Notes: generated from the letters alone by a model not told the origin. A stretch of DNA of 64,000 bases from Frigidibacter sp. RF13 (GCF_026626305.1 NZ_JAPNUE010000013.1:1-64000), one strand, 5' to 3'. Shown: positions 35,803-46,697, numbered from the stretch's first letter. A program made the numbers and translations.

Positions 35803-36474
35803 ATGCCCCGCCAACTTACCTTCGATCTGCCGGTGCGCACCGCACTGGGGCGCGACGATTTCTTCGTCTCGCCCGCCAATGCGCTGGCCGTGGCGATGAT
35901 CGATGCACCGGAAAGCTGGCCGCTCGGAAAACTCCTGCTCGTCGGCCCGGAGGGATCGGGCAAGAGCCACCTCGCCACCGTCTGGGCCGGGCAGGCCGGG
36001 GCGGCGACGCTTGGCGCCGTTGAGGTGGAAGGCAACGACCCCGACGCCTTGGCGAAGGGCGCTCTTGTCATCGAGGACGCCGAGCGGATCGCGGGCCGTG
36101 CTGTGGCGGAAGAAACGCTTTTCCATCTGCACAATATGATGCTCGCACGCGGCCACCACCTCCTTCTGACCGCGCGCAAAGAGCCGCGCAACTGGGGTCT
36201 GGCGCTCCCTGATCTCAAGAGTCGACTTGAGGGCACGGCGCTCGTCCGCCTTGAACCGCCGGATGACGCGCTTCTCTCGGCGGTTATCCTGAAACTCTTC
36301 GCCGACCGGCAGGTTCAGGTGCCCCCGACACTCGTGCCCTATCTCGTCACCCGCATCGACCGGTCCTTCGCCGCCGCCCGCGAACTGGTGGCAGAGCTAG
36401 ACGCGCGCGCCCTTGCACTTGGCCGACCCGTCAGCCGTGCGCTGGCGGCCGAGCTGCTGGACAGTCCGCGCTAG
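35803..36474 (+). CDS. hdaA: DnaA regulatory inactivator Hda-like ATPase
   Basis: 223-aa AAA+ protein related to the DnaA ATPase domain. The N-terminal RQLTFDLP matches the beta-clamp-binding motif of Hda. Walker A GPEGSGKSH is at about 48-56 and Walker B LVIEDAE near 87. In alphaproteobacteria HdaA with the clamp promotes DnaA-ATP hydrolysis and limits re-initiation. The start nine bases after the permease stop implies one transcript. The gene name is by analogy to Caulobacter. Confidence 0.85.
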   Translation: MPRQLTFDLPVRTALGRDDFFVSPANALAVAMIDAPESWPLGKLLLVGPEGSGKSHLATVWAGQAGAATLGAVEVEGNDPDALAKGALVIEDAERIAGRAVAEETLFHLHNMMLARGHHLLLTARKEPRNWGLALPDLKSRLEGTALVRLEPPDDALLSAVILKLFADRQVQVPPTLVPYLVTRIDRSFAAARELVAELDARALALGRPVSRALAAELLDSPR

Positions 36475-36528
36475 GACGCGCAAACATGGCGTCATCCAAC
36501 TGTTACACGCCGTTTCGATAAGGGCGCC

Positions 36529-38691
36529 ATGACTCAAGCCGATTTCCTCAAAGCCCCGTTTCCCGCCGCGAAAGAGCTGCCCGCCGAGCAGATCGCCGGG
36601 CCCCGCCGCTTCTTCAACCGCGAACTGTCCTGGCTCGCTTTCAACTGGCGTGTCCTCGACGAAAGCCGCAATCCGCGCGTGCCGCTCTTGGAACGGGTCC
36701 GCTTCCTGTCGATCTCGGCCACAAACCTTGACGAATTCTACACCGTCCGCGTCGCGGGCCTGCGCCAGCTCGCCCGCGCGGGCAATGTTCTTCCATCGGA
36801 TGACGGGCTCGCACCAGCCGAGCAGCTGAAGGAGATCGACGCGGATGCCCGCCGCCTCATGGCCGTGCAGCAGCAAGTCTGGAACAAGCTGAAGCGCGAG
36901 CTGGAGGCAGAGCGCATCACACTCCTGACCCGCTCGAAGCTCACCCGCCGCGACGAGGCTTTCCTTGAGGACTATTTCCTCAACCAGGTCTTTCCGGTCC
37001 TGTCGCCTTTGGCGATCGACCCTGCCCACCCGTTCCCGTTCATCCCCAACACCGGCTTCTGCCTCGCGATGGAACTGGAGCGCGCCACCGACGGGCGTCG
37101 GATGCAGGCGCTTCTGCCGATCCCTCAGCAGATCCGCCGGTTCGTGGCCCTTCCCGGCGAGGCGCGTTTCCTGCCGATGGAAGAGCTTCTGCTCCTCCAT
37201 CTCGGCTCGCTTTTCCCCGGCTATCGCGATACCGGCCATTGCACGTTCCGCGTCCTGCGCGACAGCGACCTTGAGGTCGAGGAAGAGGCGGAGGACCTTG
37301 TGCGCGAGTTCGAGACTGCGCTGAAACGCCGCCGCCGCGGCCAGGTCATCCGCATGAAGATTACCGCGGGTGCGCCGGAAGGCCTGCGCGCGCTGATCAT
37401 GGAGGAGCTTGGCGTCCTGCCCGACGAGGTGGTCGAGGTCAAAGGCATGGTCGGCATGGCCGACGTGAAGGAACTGATCCTCGACAGCCGCCGCGACCTT
37501 CTCTGGCCGCCCTTCACGCCACGCGTGCCCGAGCGGGTACAGGACCACGAAGGCGACATGTTCGCGGCGATCCGGAAGAAGGACATGCTGCTGCACCACC
37601 CCTACGAGACCTTCGACATGGTGATCCGCTTCCTCGATCAGGCGGCGCATGACCCGAACGTTCTTGCGATCAAGCAGACGCTGTACCGCACCTCGCAGGA
37701 CAGCCCGATCGTCGCGGCGCTGTGTGAGGCGGCCGAGGCGGGAAAGTCGGTGACCGCGCTCGTCGAATTGAAGGCCCGCTTCGACGAGGCCGCGAACATC
37801 CGCCAGTCGCGCAGGCTGGAACGCGCGGGGGCCCACGTCGTTTACGGTTTCACCAACTACAAGACCCATGCAAAAATTTCGACCGTCGTCCGCCGGGAGG
37901 GCGACCAGCTGGTGACCTATACACACTACGGCACCGGCAACTACCATCCGATCACCGCGCGTATCTACACGGACCTCTCCTTCTTCACCTGCAATGCAGC
38001 CCTCGGGCGCGATGCGACCAAGGTTTTCAACTATCTCTCGGGCTATGTGCAGCCCGAGGGTCTGGAAAATCTGGCGATCTCGCCCACAACGCTGAAGCCG
38101 CGCCTCCTGGAACTGATCGCGGCCGAGGCCGATCATGCCCGCGCCGGACGGCCCGCCGCAATCTGGGCCAAAATGAATTCGGTGATCGAGGCCGATGTGA
38201 TCGATGCGCTCTATGCGGCCAGCCAAGCGGGTGTGAAGATCAACCTCGTGGTGCGCGGCATTTGCGGGCTCCGCCCCGGCATAAGGGGATTGTCGGAGAA
38301 TATCCGCGTGAAGTCGATCGTCGGACGCTTTCTCGAGCACAGCCGCATCGTCTGCTTCGGCAATGGCCACGGCCTGCCGTCAAAGAAGGCGCGGGTCTTC
38401 ATCTCCTCGGCCGACTGGATGGGCCGTAACCTGACGCGCCGGGTCGAGACTCTGATCGAAATCCAGAACGACACGGTGAAGGCCCAGATCGTCAACCAGA
38501 TCATGGCAGCCAACCTCGCCGACGAGGCGCAGAGCTGGGTCCTGGGACCCGATGGCCGTTATCTGCGCGAGCTGCCCGAGGATCGCGAGCTGTTCAACTG
38601 CCACAGGTTCTTCATGGAAAATCCCTCGCTTTCGGGCCGCGGCTCGGCCGGGGCGAAGGACGTACCAAGGCTCGCGCATGCCACGGACTAA
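36529..38691 (+). CDS. ppk: polyphosphate kinase 1
   Basis: 720-aa enzyme that makes polyphosphate from ATP. The phospho-accepting His447 lies in KTHAKIS and the second conserved His604 in FLEHSRI; N-terminal [16 protein letters not shown] is diagnostic. Full family length. It lies between hda and ppx, so polyphosphate synthesis and breakdown genes are adjacent. Confidence 0.96.
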   Translation: MTQADFLKAPFPAAKELPAEQIAGPRRFFNRELSWLAFNWRVLDESRNPRVPLLERVRFLSISATNLDEFYTVRVAGLRQLARAGNVLPSDDGLAPAEQLKEIDADARRLMAVQQQVWNKLKRELEAERITLLTRSKLTRRDEAFLEDYFLNQVFPVLSPLAIDPAHPFPFIPNTGFCLAMELERATDGRRMQALLPIPQQIRRFVALPGEARFLPMEELLLLHLGSLFPGYRDTGHCTFRVLRDSDLEVEEEAEDLVREFETALKRRRRGQVIRMKITAGAPEGLRALIMEELGVLPDEVVEVKGMVGMADVKELILDSRRDLLWPPFTPRVPERVQDHEGDMFAAIRKKDMLLHHPYETFDMVIRFLDQAAHDPNVLAIKQTLYRTSQDSPIVAALCEAAEAGKSVTALVELKARFDEAANIRQSRRLERAGAHVVYGFTNYKTHAKISTVVRREGDQLVTYTHYGTGNYHPITARIYTDLSFFTCNAALGRDATKVFNYLSGYVQPEGLENLAISPTTLKPRLLELIAAEADHARAGRPAAIWAKMNSVIEADVIDALYAASQAGVKINLVVRGICGLRPGIRGLSENIRVKSIVGRFLEHSRIVCFGNGHGLPSKKARVFISSADWMGRNLTRRVETLIEIQNDTVKAQIVNQIMAANLADEAQSWVLGPDGRYLRELPEDRELFNCHRFFMENPSLSGRGSAGAKDVPRLAHATD

Positions 38692-38698
38692 GAGTTTC

Positions 38699-38779
38699 GT
38701 CCCGCCTGCGGCGGGCCGACCCGCCGGGGAGGCTCTGCCTCCCCGGACCCCTCCGGAGTATTTCGGGACAGAACGTGAA
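38699..38779 (-). repeat. intergenic REP-like element
   Basis: On the minus strand it reads TTCACGTTCTGTCCCGAAAT then ACTCCGGAGG, followed by stem-forming GGGGAGGCAGAGCCTCCCC and GGCGGGTCGGCCCGCCGC. The same leader occurs at 38891, 49446 and 53793. It lies just after ppk. Confidence 0.7.
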
Positions 38780-38861
38780 GGAATTCACGCTTTGTTAATC
38801 ACCCTTCTGCACAGTCCGCTTGCGGTACACGCTGGAGAGCCGATGGCCGTGACAGGACGTG

Positions 38862-38893
38862 ACAGCCCGTTCCCGGACCGGAGCGGGCTGTTT
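38862..38893 (+). terminator. hairpin terminator downstream of ppk
   Basis: Stem ACAGCCCG...CGGGCTGT with a 14-base loop that itself contains CCCGGACCGG, followed by TT. It lies 170 bases after the ppk stop, just before the second REP-like element. Confidence 0.5.
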
Positions 38894-38958
38894 CACGTTC
38901 TGTCACCAAATACTCCTGCCGGAGGCTCCCGAGGCACCCGCGCCCCGGCGCGGGTGCC
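38891..38958 (+). repeat. intergenic REP-like element
   Basis: Leader TTTCACGTTCTGTCACCAAA and TACTCCTGCCGGAGGC, then a perfect 11-pair hairpin GGCACCCGCGC-CCCG-GCGCGGGTGCC (38933-38958). Same family as 38699 (opposite orientation), 49446 and 53793. Confidence 0.75.
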
Positions 38959-39096
38959 GAGAGATGTCTTGGCGCCGCATCGCGGCGCCGCAATCGGATC
39001 ACTTGTCGGCGCCTGCCGCGACCTCGGGTCTTTGCCACCCAGCCCAGAGCCGCTAGTCTGACCTCGAGAATCTGTGATGGCCCACCGGAGACGCCC

Positions 39097-40662
39097 ATGA
39101 AACGAAAGTCCGAATCTCCGGCGGAAGACAGTCTGCATTTCGATCACCCGCTCTTCGACGACCCCTCGGCCCGCGCGCTTGAACGGGTCGGCGTGGTCGA
39201 TGTCGGCTCGAACTCGGTTCGTCTGGTCGTTTTCGACGGCGCCGCGCGCAGCCCCGCCTATTTCTACAACGAAAAGATCATGGCGGGTCTCGGCAAGGGG
39301 CTGGCGGAGACGCGTGCCCTTCATCCCGAGGGCCGCGCCCGGGCGCTGGCTGCCTTGAAGCGTTTCGCGGCCCTGGCTCGCGGCATGGACCTGCCTCCCC
39401 TCACCTGCGTCGCCACCGCCGCCGTGCGCGAGGCGACCGATGGGCCTGCCTTCGCCCGCGAGGTCGAGGATACCACCGGTCTCAGGCTCAATGTCATCGA
39501 CGGGACCGAGGAGGCCCGGCTGTCGGCACAGGGCGTCCTTCTGGGTTGGCCCGAGGCGCAGGGCCTCGTCTGCGACATCGGCGGCAATTCCATGGAACTG
39601 GCCGAACTGAAGGACGGCGAGGTCGGCCGCCGCGTCACCTCGCCGCTTGGACCTTTCCGGCTGCAGGAGGTGAAGGGCGGCAAGACTGCCCTGCAGAAAC
39701 ATATCCGCGCCATCGTCGCGGGCCTTGCGGCAGAGATGGGCACCCATCACGAGCGCATCTATCTGGTCGGCGGCTCTTGGCGGGCGATCGCCCGGCTTGA
39801 CATGGAGCGGCGCGGCTATCCGATGACGGTTCTGCACGAATACCGGATGGAGCCGCAAATGGTGATCGACACCGTCGATTGGATCGGCAAGTCCGACTTG
39901 GCGCAGCTTCGTCAGAAGACCGGCACATCACAGGCGCGGATGGACCTTGTGCCGCTTGCCTCGCTCGTGCTGAAGGAACTGGTCGAGACCTTCGGCCCGA
40001 AGGAGATTGACGTTTCTTCCTACGGCATCCGCGAGGGGCTTCTTTACGAGCAGATGCCACAGAAGCTTCGTCGCCGCGATCCGCTGATCGAGGCCTGCCG
40101 CTATGCCGAGCAGACGATGGCGCGGATGCCGGGCTTTGGCAAGAAGCTCTACAATTTCCTCCTGCCGCTCTACGAAGGCGCCGCACCGGCCCGACTGAGG
40201 ATGGTGAAGGCCGCCTGCCTTCTGCATGACACGACCTGGCGCGCCCATCCTGACTACCGGGCCGAGGTCTGTTTCGACAATGCGACCCGCGCCAATCTCG
40301 GTGGCCTGTCGCATCAGGAACGGGTCTTCCTCGGCCTGGCCCTTCTGCACCGATACAAGAATTCGCGCGCGGGATCGCGGCTGGAGCCGCTCTTCGCCCT
40401 CCTTTCGGCTGAAGAAATCCAGCAGGCAGAAATACTCGGCAAGGCCATGCGGTTCGGCGCGATGCTCTCCGCGCAGAGCCCCGAGAAGACCGGCCTGCTT
40501 GCCCATGACGCCGGAGCCCGGCGACTGGCCTTCCGCCTGAAACCCGGGCAGGAGGCGCTGTTTGGCGAGGTGGCGGCGGCGCGCTTCCAGTCACTGGCCG
40601 AGGCGCTCGGGGCCGAAGCGCGGGTCGAGCGCGAGGGGGCCGAGGCCCTGACAGAGGCGTGA
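39097..40662 (+). CDS. ppx: exopolyphosphatase (Ppx/GppA family)
   Basis: 521-aa ASKHA-fold phosphatase that degrades polyphosphate. N-terminal phosphate loop [15 protein letters not shown] (about 34-48) and second loop [13 protein letters not shown] (about 159-171). A C-terminal HD-like helical domain follows ([17 protein letters not shown]). Length fits proteobacterial Ppx. Downstream of ppk. Confidence 0.94.
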   Translation: MKRKSESPAEDSLHFDHPLFDDPSARALERVGVVDVGSNSVRLVVFDGAARSPAYFYNEKIMAGLGKGLAETRALHPEGRARALAALKRFAALARGMDLPPLTCVATAAVREATDGPAFAREVEDTTGLRLNVIDGTEEARLSAQGVLLGWPEAQGLVCDIGGNSMELAELKDGEVGRRVTSPLGPFRLQEVKGGKTALQKHIRAIVAGLAAEMGTHHERIYLVGGSWRAIARLDMERRGYPMTVLHEYRMEPQMVIDTVDWIGKSDLAQLRQKTGTSQARMDLVPLASLVLKELVETFGPKEIDVSSYGIREGLLYEQMPQKLRRRDPLIEACRYAEQTMARMPGFGKKLYNFLLPLYEGAAPARLRMVKAACLLHDTTWRAHPDYRAEVCFDNATRANLGGLSHQERVFLGLALLHRYKNSRAGSRLEPLFALLSAEEIQQAEILGKAMRFGAMLSAQSPEKTGLLAHDAGARRLAFRLKPGQEALFGEVAAARFQSLAEALGAEARVEREGAEALTEA

Positions 40663-40726
40663 GCCGGGCTTGACCCGCCGCAGCCGCATGCCCAGATTGG
40701 TGCCTTCCTCGCCCAAGGGGCCCGCA

Positions 40727-42139
40727 ATGACCATTCCCTTCGACAATTCCTATGCCCGCCTGCCGGGCCGGTTCCATGTACGGCAGGAGCCGCAAAAGGT
40801 CGCGGCACCTGCGCTTGTCGCGCTGAACGACGGGCTTGCCCGGCGGCTGGGGCTGGACCGGGTCGTACTTGCGGACATGGCCGACATTTTCGCGGGCAAT
40901 CGCACGCCCGAGGGTGCCGAGCCGCTCGCGCAGGCCTATGCGGGTCATCAGTTCGGCGGCTGGGTGCCGCAACTTGGCGACGGGCGGGCGCTGTTGCTGG
41001 GCGAGGTCGTGGCACCAGATGGCGCGCGCTTCGATATCGCGCTCAAAGGGTCGGGCCCCACGGCCTTTTCGCGGCGCGGCGACGGACGCGCCTGGCTGGG
41101 CCCTGTCCTCAGGGAATATGTGGTCAGCGAGGCGATGCAGGCGCTTGGCGTGCCGACGACCCGCAGCCTTGCCGCCGTCACGACCGGCGAAACGGTCTGG
41201 CGCGAGACGGCGCTGCCGGGCGCGGTCCTGACCCGCGTGGCCGCGAGCCATATCCGTGTCGGCACGTTCCAGTATTTCGCCGCGCGCGAGGATCACGAGG
41301 CGCTGCGCCTGCTGACAGATCATGTGATTGCCCGGCACTTTCCGGACGCGACGGGGCCGAAGGCTCTTCTGTCGGCGGTGATGGATCGGCAGGCGAAACT
41401 CATCGCGCGCTGGATGTCCTATGGCTTCATCCATGGGGTGATGAACACCGACAATATGGCGATCTCGGGCGAGACGATCGACTATGGCCCCTGCGCCTTC
41501 ATGGATGCCTATCACCCGGCCAAGGTCTTTTCCTCGATCGACAGCCAGGGCCGCTATGCCTACCACAACCAGCCCAACATCGCGCTGTGGAACCTTGCGC
41601 AGTTCGCCTCCTGCCTTTTGCCGCTGATGGGCGAGGAACAGGTGGCAATTGCCGCGCTGACCGAGATTCTGAACGGTTTCCCAGCGCTCTACGAGGCAGA
41701 ATGGCTGCGGCTCTTCCGCGCCAAGATCGGCATTTCGGGCGCTGATGAAGGCGATGGATTGCTGATCGAGGAGCTGCTCGCCATCATGACCGCCGGTCAG
41801 GCGGATTTCACCCGCACCTTCCGCGGCCTCGCGACCGGCCTCGCGGCGGCGGAGTTCAGCGATCCCGAGCCGTTCCGCGCCTGGGCACGGCGCTGGCAGG
41901 AGCGGATCGCTGGCGAACCCGCGCCAGAGGCACTGATGCTGACGTCCAACCCCGCCTACATCGCCCGCAATCACCGGGTGGAGGAGATGATCCAGGCCGC
42001 GGTCGCGGGCGACCATGCGCCCCTCCAACGGCTGAACGCGGTGCTGTCGCGCCCGTTCGACGACCAGCCGGGGGCGGAGGCCTATGCGCTGGCGCCCGTG
42101 CCGGAGGAAGAAGTGCGCCGCACCTTCTGCGGCACCTGA
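40727..42139 (+). CDS. selO: SelO-family protein AMPylase (YdiU)
   Basis: 470-aa pseudokinase-fold enzyme that transfers AMP to Ser/Thr/Tyr of target proteins and links to redox stress. Typical stretches: [56 protein letters not shown] Cys three residues from the end (TFCGT) sits where eukaryotic relatives carry selenocysteine. Start at 40727 with AAGGGG upstream; 19 in-frame codons further up are rejected. Confidence 0.93.
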   Translation: MTIPFDNSYARLPGRFHVRQEPQKVAAPALVALNDGLARRLGLDRVVLADMADIFAGNRTPEGAEPLAQAYAGHQFGGWVPQLGDGRALLLGEVVAPDGARFDIALKGSGPTAFSRRGDGRAWLGPVLREYVVSEAMQALGVPTTRSLAAVTTGETVWRETALPGAVLTRVAASHIRVGTFQYFAAREDHEALRLLTDHVIARHFPDATGPKALLSAVMDRQAKLIARWMSYGFIHGVMNTDNMAISGETIDYGPCAFMDAYHPAKVFSSIDSQGRYAYHNQPNIALWNLAQFASCLLPLMGEEQVAIAALTEILNGFPALYEAEWLRLFRAKIGISGADEGDGLLIEELLAIMTAGQADFTRTFRGLATGLAAAEFSDPEPFRAWARRWQERIAGEPAPEALMLTSNPAYIARNHRVEEMIQAAVAGDHAPLQRLNAVLSRPFDDQPGAEAYALAPVPEEEVRRTFCGT

Positions 42140-42143
42140 CAGG

Positions 42144-42800
42144 TCAGGGTTTGCGACGAAAGGCCTTGCGGAAGAGGCGCCGGTTGTCGCGGATGAACTC
42201 CCTCAGCGCCTCGGTCAGCCCGCCGAGGCTGCGGCCCTTGAGATAGAGAAAACCCGCGAAAGCCCCGAGGCTGGCGCCGAACGTGTCGAGGATCAGGTCC
42301 CACATCGTGTCGACGAGGCCCGATTTCTGCATGTTGAGGCCGAAAAGCTGATCCATGGCGAATTCGAAGATTTCCCACAGAACGCCGATGGTCACCGCCA
42401 GGCAGAAGCCGGTGAAAGCCACCGCCCAGGCGGGCGCGGCATAGCGGTCGCCCTCGAACAGCATGAAGACGAAGAGAAAACCCACAAGCCCGAAGCCCAC
42501 GGCAGAGCCACCATGCAGTGCGATATCCCACCACCAGAGCCGGTTGTAGAAATCCAGCGCCTCGCCGAGGAAAATCGTCGCGAAGACGAAAAGCGCGATG
42601 GCGCCCACGAAACGCAGCGGCAGGCGGATACCGAAACGCCGCCCGGCAAGCTCCGGCAGGAGCGTCAGCACATAGGCGGCGAGCGATACGAAAGCGAGCG
42701 ACCAGCGCCCGGTGAGGAGCGCGGAACAGAAGGCGAGGATCAGCACCGCGCGGACGATCTGCGCCAGATAGGACTGGGAGCGGAACCATTTGCCGATCAT
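42144..42800 (-). CDS. DUF2238-like integral membrane protein
   Basis: 218-aa protein with about six membrane helices. The middle segment WWWDIALHGGSAVGFGLVGF and GVLWEIFEFAMDQLFG, then DTMWDLILDTFGA, match the DUF2238 (YjdJ/VanZ-like) pattern. Function unknown. The ATG at 42800 was preferred over a GTG three codons upstream. Convergent with selO, four bases apart. Confidence 0.8.
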   Translation of the reverse strand: MIGKWFRSQSYLAQIVRAVLILAFCSALLTGRWSLAFVSLAAYVLTLLPELAGRRFGIRLPLRFVGAIALFVFATIFLGEALDFYNRLWWWDIALHGGSAVGFGLVGFLFVFMLFEGDRYAAPAWAVAFTGFCLAVTIGVLWEIFEFAMDQLFGLNMQKSGLVDTMWDLILDTFGASLGAFAGFLYLKGRSLGGLTEALREFIRDNRRLFRKAFRRKP

Positions 42801-42865
42801 GATTGACACTTAGGCAACTGCCGCGCCCTCTTCAACCGTTCGCGGATCGGCCCTATGTCTTTGCC

Positions 42866-43567
42866 ATGACACTCCGGCTCCTCTCCTACAATGTCCATAA
42901 ATGCGTCGGCCTCGACCGCCGCCGCCGCCCGGACCGGATTGCGGAGGTGCTGGCGCGGGCTGGTGCCGATATCGCGGTGCTGCAGGAGGTTGATCATCGG
43001 CTGGGCGCACGGCCTGCCGCCCTGCCCCGCGAACTGGTCGAGAGGGCAACGGGCATGCATACCCTGCCCTTCGCCCTCTCGCCGGTCAGCCTTGGCTGGC
43101 ACGGGCAGGCTATGATGGTCGCGCCCGAGATCACGCCGACATACATCCGCCGCATCGCCCTGCCGGGGCTTGAGCCGCGCGGCGCGATCCTCGCCGAGCT
43201 TGACACGCCGAAAGGTGCGCTCAGGGTGATCGGCGTGCATCTGGGGCTGATCGGCCGCTACCGCAGGCTGCAGCTTGCGGCGATCGGCGCCTTCCTCACG
43301 CACCGGCCCGAGATGCCCACCGCCGTGATCGGCGATTATAACGAATGGTCGCAGCGCGGCGGCGCCGACGGGCTTGGGCCCGGTTTCCATCTGCACGCGC
43401 CGGGACCGAGCTTCCCCGCCGCGCGGCCTCTCGCCCGCCTCGACCGGATCGCCGCCGGACAGGGGCTGCATCTGGTCGATACCGGGACGGTCGACCGGGG
43501 CGCCGCACGCAGCGCGTCCGATCACCTGCCGATCTGGGCGCAGGTCAGCCTTGCTGCAACGCGGTGA
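42866..43567 (+). CDS. endonuclease/exonuclease/phosphatase family hydrolase
   Basis: 233-aa EEP-fold metal hydrolase. Motifs in order: LSYNVHKCVG, AVLQEVDHR (catalytic Glu), the GVHLGLIG strand, GDYNEW and final SDHLPIWA (His). No signal peptide. Substrate unknown (nucleic acid, phospholipid or inositol phosphate). The last 23 bases overlap the tail of the convergent gene at 43545. Confidence 0.88.
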   Translation: MTLRLLSYNVHKCVGLDRRRRPDRIAEVLARAGADIAVLQEVDHRLGARPAALPRELVERATGMHTLPFALSPVSLGWHGQAMMVAPEITPTYIRRIALPGLEPRGAILAELDTPKGALRVIGVHLGLIGRYRRLQLAAIGAFLTHRPEMPTAVIGDYNEWSQRGGADGLGPGFHLHAPGPSFPAARPLARLDRIAAGQGLHLVDTGTVDRGAARSASDHLPIWAQVSLAATR

Positions 43568-44051
43568 TGCAATCGATGAAGACCTTGATCGAAGCGCTTG
43601 ATCCGGCAAGCGAATAGCTTTCTACCGCTTCGCCCTTGTCATTGCCGAGATAGAGGCCGTTGCCCCGCATCACTTCGGAAATGAACGTCATGCCATCATC
43701 GCCGTCCGGCAGGGTGAAGAACACGCTCTGCTTGAGCATCGAGGCATTGTTGAGCGTCCAGGTCGGCAGGCTGTCGATCTGGACGACAAGGTTTGCCGTA
43801 CCGCCCTCGCCCAGATCCCAGCCGGAATCGTAGAACTGGATCTCGACAGACGCCTTGGCATCCGCCCACATGGAAAAGGATTTGTCGCCGGTGCTGACCT
43901 GCGCCATGCAGGAAAAGCTGCCATCGTCCCAGCCCACGACCTGCACCTGCCAGTCCTTGTGGGTGAAGAGCGTCTCAGCGTTCGATTCGGCCGACGCTGC
44001 CGAACCGGACATGAGGGCCGCCAGCGCGACGGCCCGGGCAAGATTGGCCAT
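43545..44051 (-). CDS. secreted hypothetical protein
   Basis: 168-aa protein with a signal peptide (about 1-22, ending AASAES) and a beta-rich mature domain with two Cys (FSCMAQVS and FIDCITAL), probably disulphide-bonded in the periplasm. GGAGGG before the ATG. It overlaps the convergent EEP hydrolase gene by 23 bases at the tails. No family recognised. Confidence 0.7.
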   Translation of the reverse strand: MANLARAVALAALMSGSAASAESNAETLFTHKDWQVQVVGWDDGSFSCMAQVSTGDKSFSMWADAKASVEIQFYDSGWDLGEGGTANLVVQIDSLPTWTLNNASMLKQSVFFTLPDGDDGMTFISEVMRGNGLYLGNDKGEAVESYSLAGSSASIKVFIDCITALQQG

Positions 44052-44130
44052 TCTCTTTCCCTCCTGAGCAATCAGCAGGGATTTTCCAGCGAAGCGCCTG
44101 AGATGCAAGTCTTTATTGGCCCGGCCCGGG

Positions 44131-46026
44131 TCAGGATTTCCATTCCCAGGGTCGGGTGAACTGCCCCAGAAGATGCACCACCGCCGCCTCGTCCACCGGT
44201 CCTTTTCGCTCAAGCCGCGCAACCAGTCCGCGCTTCTTGTCTTCGACGACCTCGGCGACCTCGGCGGCGATGCCCGCCTCTGCCAGCGCCTTGCCATAGA
44301 CCCGCTGGATCGCGAGGCGCCTGAGGTCGGGCTTGAAAATCTTGCCCACCGCCGTTTTCGGCAGTTCGGGAAGAATCTCCAGATATTTCGGCACGGCGGC
44401 GCGTTCGGGGATCTCGCGCGCGGCATGCTCCATCAATTCTTCGACTGTCGCCTCGCCGCCCTTGACCAATTCCACATAGGCACAGGGCAGTTCGCCCGCG
44501 AACGTGTCGGGCTGGCCGATCGCACCCGCGAAGCCGACGGCCGGATGGGTCATCAGCGCCTCTTCGATCATCGCGGGATCGACATTATGGCCGCCCCGGA
44601 TGATCAGATCTTTCGCCCGGCCGGTGATCCAGAGATAGCCGTCGGCGTCGATCCGGCCCAGATCGCCGGTCCTGAGGAATCGGTTCCCGGCAAAAAGCCC
44701 GATATTCTTGTCGACCTCGGTATAGGTCGAGCCTTCGAAAACCCCGGGGTTCGACACGCAGATCTCTCCGACCTCGTCGGTGCCGCAGTCGCGCGCGATG
44801 CCGCCGCCGCTGTCCATCTGAAAGATCTTGACCTCGCAATAGGGCATGATCACCCCGACCGAGCCCACCTTCTTCTGGCCATCGACCGGGTTGCAGGACA
44901 CAAGGCAGGTGGCCTCGGTCAGGCCATAACCTTCCGATATTTCCACCCCCGTCGCCGCCTTGAACCGGTTGAACAGTTCCATCGGCATCGGCGCCGAACC
45001 CGAGATCGCGGTCTTCAGCGAAGAGACATCGGCATTCACCGGGCGTTGCACCATCGCCGCGACCGCCGTGGGCACGGTGATCAGGAAGGAAACCTTCCAG
45101 CGTTCGATCAGCTTCCAGAAATTGTCGAACACCCCCTCGCCCCGATAGCCCTGCGGCGTCGGCAGAACCATATGCGCGCCCGACCCGATGCAGGACATGA
45201 AGACCGGATAGGCGGCGAACACATGGAACAGGGGCAGCGGGCAGATCAGAACGTCGGTCTCGTCGAACAGAAGCTCCGCCCCCAGCCAGCCGTTGTAGAT
45301 CATGCCCGAATATTTGTGCTGGGCGACCTTCGGCATGCCCGTGGTGCCGCCGGTATGGAAATAGGCGGCGATCCGATCGCCTGCGCTATCGGCGAAGGAA
45401 AGCCGGTCACCGGGCTGACGGGCAAGTTCGGCCCTGAAGCTCAGGACGCGCGCCTTGTGAGAGGCCGGATTCTTCGGCCGGATCAGCGGCACGATCCAGC
45501 TTTTCGGCGGGGTCAGATAGCGGTTGAGATCGACCTCCAGCACCGTCTCGACCCCGGGCGCGAGCGCAAGTGCGGCGGCGGCCTTCTGCGGCAGGTCGGT
45601 CTTGGGGAAGGGTCTGAGCGTGACCAGTACCTTGGCCTTCGTCTCGCGCAGGATCGCGGCGATCTGCTCGGGCTCCAGAAGCGGGTTGATCGGGTTCACG
45701 ATGCCCGCCACCGCGCCGCCCAGAAGCGTGATCGCGGTTTCGACCGAATTGGGCAGAAGGTACGCGACCACATCCTTCTCGCCGACACCAAGGCTGCGGA
45801 AGAGGTTCGCCGCGCGCGTCACCTCGGCGTGGAGTGCCGACCAGGTCAGTGTCTCGGATTTCGATCCGGGGTCGGAGAGGATCTGGAAGCTCAGCGCATT
45901 GCGCGCGCCATGAGCCTCTTTCGTGCGGGTGAGAAACTGATAGAGCGTCGCGGGCAGCGCGCGCGCCGCATAGGGCATTTCATTTTCGATCGCGTCGCGG
46001 TCTGCGACCGTGGCGAATTTGGCCAT
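44131..46026 (-). CDS. acyl-CoA synthetase (AMP-forming)
   Basis: 631-aa adenylate-forming ligase. P-loop motif FHTGGTTGMPKVAQ; A5 motif EGYGLTEATCLVS; A7 RTGDLGRIDADGYLWITGR; A8 RGGHNVDP; A10 lysine in PKTAVGKIFK. Likely activates fatty or aromatic acids to CoA thioesters in the cytosol; the exact substrate is not readable. GAGAGGAA before the ATG. Confidence 0.92.
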   Translation of the reverse strand: MAKFATVADRDAIENEMPYAARALPATLYQFLTRTKEAHGARNALSFQILSDPGSKSETLTWSALHAEVTRAANLFRSLGVGEKDVVAYLLPNSVETAITLLGGAVAGIVNPINPLLEPEQIAAILRETKAKVLVTLRPFPKTDLPQKAAAALALAPGVETVLEVDLNRYLTPPKSWIVPLIRPKNPASHKARVLSFRAELARQPGDRLSFADSAGDRIAAYFHTGGTTGMPKVAQHKYSGMIYNGWLGAELLFDETDVLICPLPLFHVFAAYPVFMSCIGSGAHMVLPTPQGYRGEGVFDNFWKLIERWKVSFLITVPTAVAAMVQRPVNADVSSLKTAISGSAPMPMELFNRFKAATGVEISEGYGLTEATCLVSCNPVDGQKKVGSVGVIMPYCEVKIFQMDSGGGIARDCGTDEVGEICVSNPGVFEGSTYTEVDKNIGLFAGNRFLRTGDLGRIDADGYLWITGRAKDLIIRGGHNVDPAMIEEALMTHPAVGFAGAIGQPDTFAGELPCAYVELVKGGEATVEELMEHAAREIPERAAVPKYLEILPELPKTAVGKIFKPDLRRLAIQRVYGKALAEAGIAAEVAEVVEDKKRGLVARLERKGPVDEAAVVHLLGQFTRPWEWKS

Positions 46027-46148
46027 CGTTCCTCTCCCCAGCCGCCCGTTCCCCCGGGCGTTTGTCCTTGTCGTTCGACAATGCGGTGAAAGGTCTGGTC
46101 GGGCAAGCTTCGAGCCGTGCGCGCCTGCAAAAAACCTAGCGTCATTTC

Positions 46149-46175
46149 GGGCGCGGCGGATCTGACGCCGCGCCC
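46149..46175 (-). terminator. strong GC hairpin downstream of the LysM gene
   Basis: Perfect ten-pair stem GGGCGCGGCG-GATCTGA-CGCCGCGCCC between the LysM gene stop and the ligase start. No T-run next to it on either strand. Confidence 0.6.
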
Positions 46176-46185
46176 AGCGAGACGG

Positions 46186-46617
46186 TCAGGCCTGTGGAAT
46201 GCGCAGCACCTGGCCGGGATAGATCTTGTCGGGATGCTTCAGCATCGGCTTGTTCGCTTCGAATATCTCAGGGTAGCGATTGGCATTGCCGAGCGTCTTC
46301 TTGGCGATCGCCGATAGCGTTTCGCCCTTCGCCACCGTGTGGAAGACCGGGTCCTTACCCGGCGTCTTGTCCTCGACCTTGGCGATGCCCTCGACATTGC
46401 CGACGGCGGTGATGATCTTTTCCTTCACCTCCTGGCTGACCGCGGTGCCGCTCAGTTCGACCTTGTCATCGACGACCTTGATATCGATGCCCTTGGCATC
46501 AAGCCCGAGCCCCTCGATCTCCTTGCGCAGCGCCTCTTCCTTCGGCATCTCGGCGGCTTCCGCCGAACCGCCGAAGAGCTTCTTGCCCGCGCCCTTCACG
46601 AAATCCCACATACCCAT
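46186..46617 (-). CDS. BON-LysM protein (potassium-binding Kbp/YgaU-like)
   Basis: 143-aa soluble protein. N-terminal MGMWDFVKGAGKKLFG, a BON domain (about 25-85) and a C-terminal LysM domain (about 90-142, VFHTVAKGETLSAIAKK). This is the architecture of E. coli Kbp (YgaU), a cytosolic K+ sensor. GGAGG lies five bases before the ATG at 46617; the second ATG is two codons in. Confidence 0.9.
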   Translation of the reverse strand: MGMWDFVKGAGKKLFGGSAEAAEMPKEEALRKEIEGLGLDAKGIDIKVVDDKVELSGTAVSQEVKEKIITAVGNVEGIAKVEDKTPGKDPVFHTVAKGETLSAIAKKTLGNANRYPEIFEANKPMLKHPDKIYPGQVLRIPQA

Positions 46618-46697
46618 CTGAACCTCCATTACCAGAACCGGAACCCGGGCCGCTCTAGCGCCCGGCGCATGCAGTCTCGGCAGGCGGGCCCTGCGGA

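Larger units (their letters stand above)
38692..39096. other. 405-bp gap between ppk and ppx without a gene
   Basis: The gap holds two REP-like elements in opposite orientation (38699-38779 and 38891-38958) and a terminator-like hairpin between them (38862-38893). I see no coding frame with a ribosome site. Confidence 0.6.

Noticed and set aside
36397..38370. 657-codon minus-strand frame over ppk
   Set aside because: Shadow of a strongly conserved gene; no recognisable protein.
44116..46089. 657-codon plus-strand frame over the acyl-CoA ligase
   Set aside because: Shadow frame; the minus-strand product has all ligase motifs.
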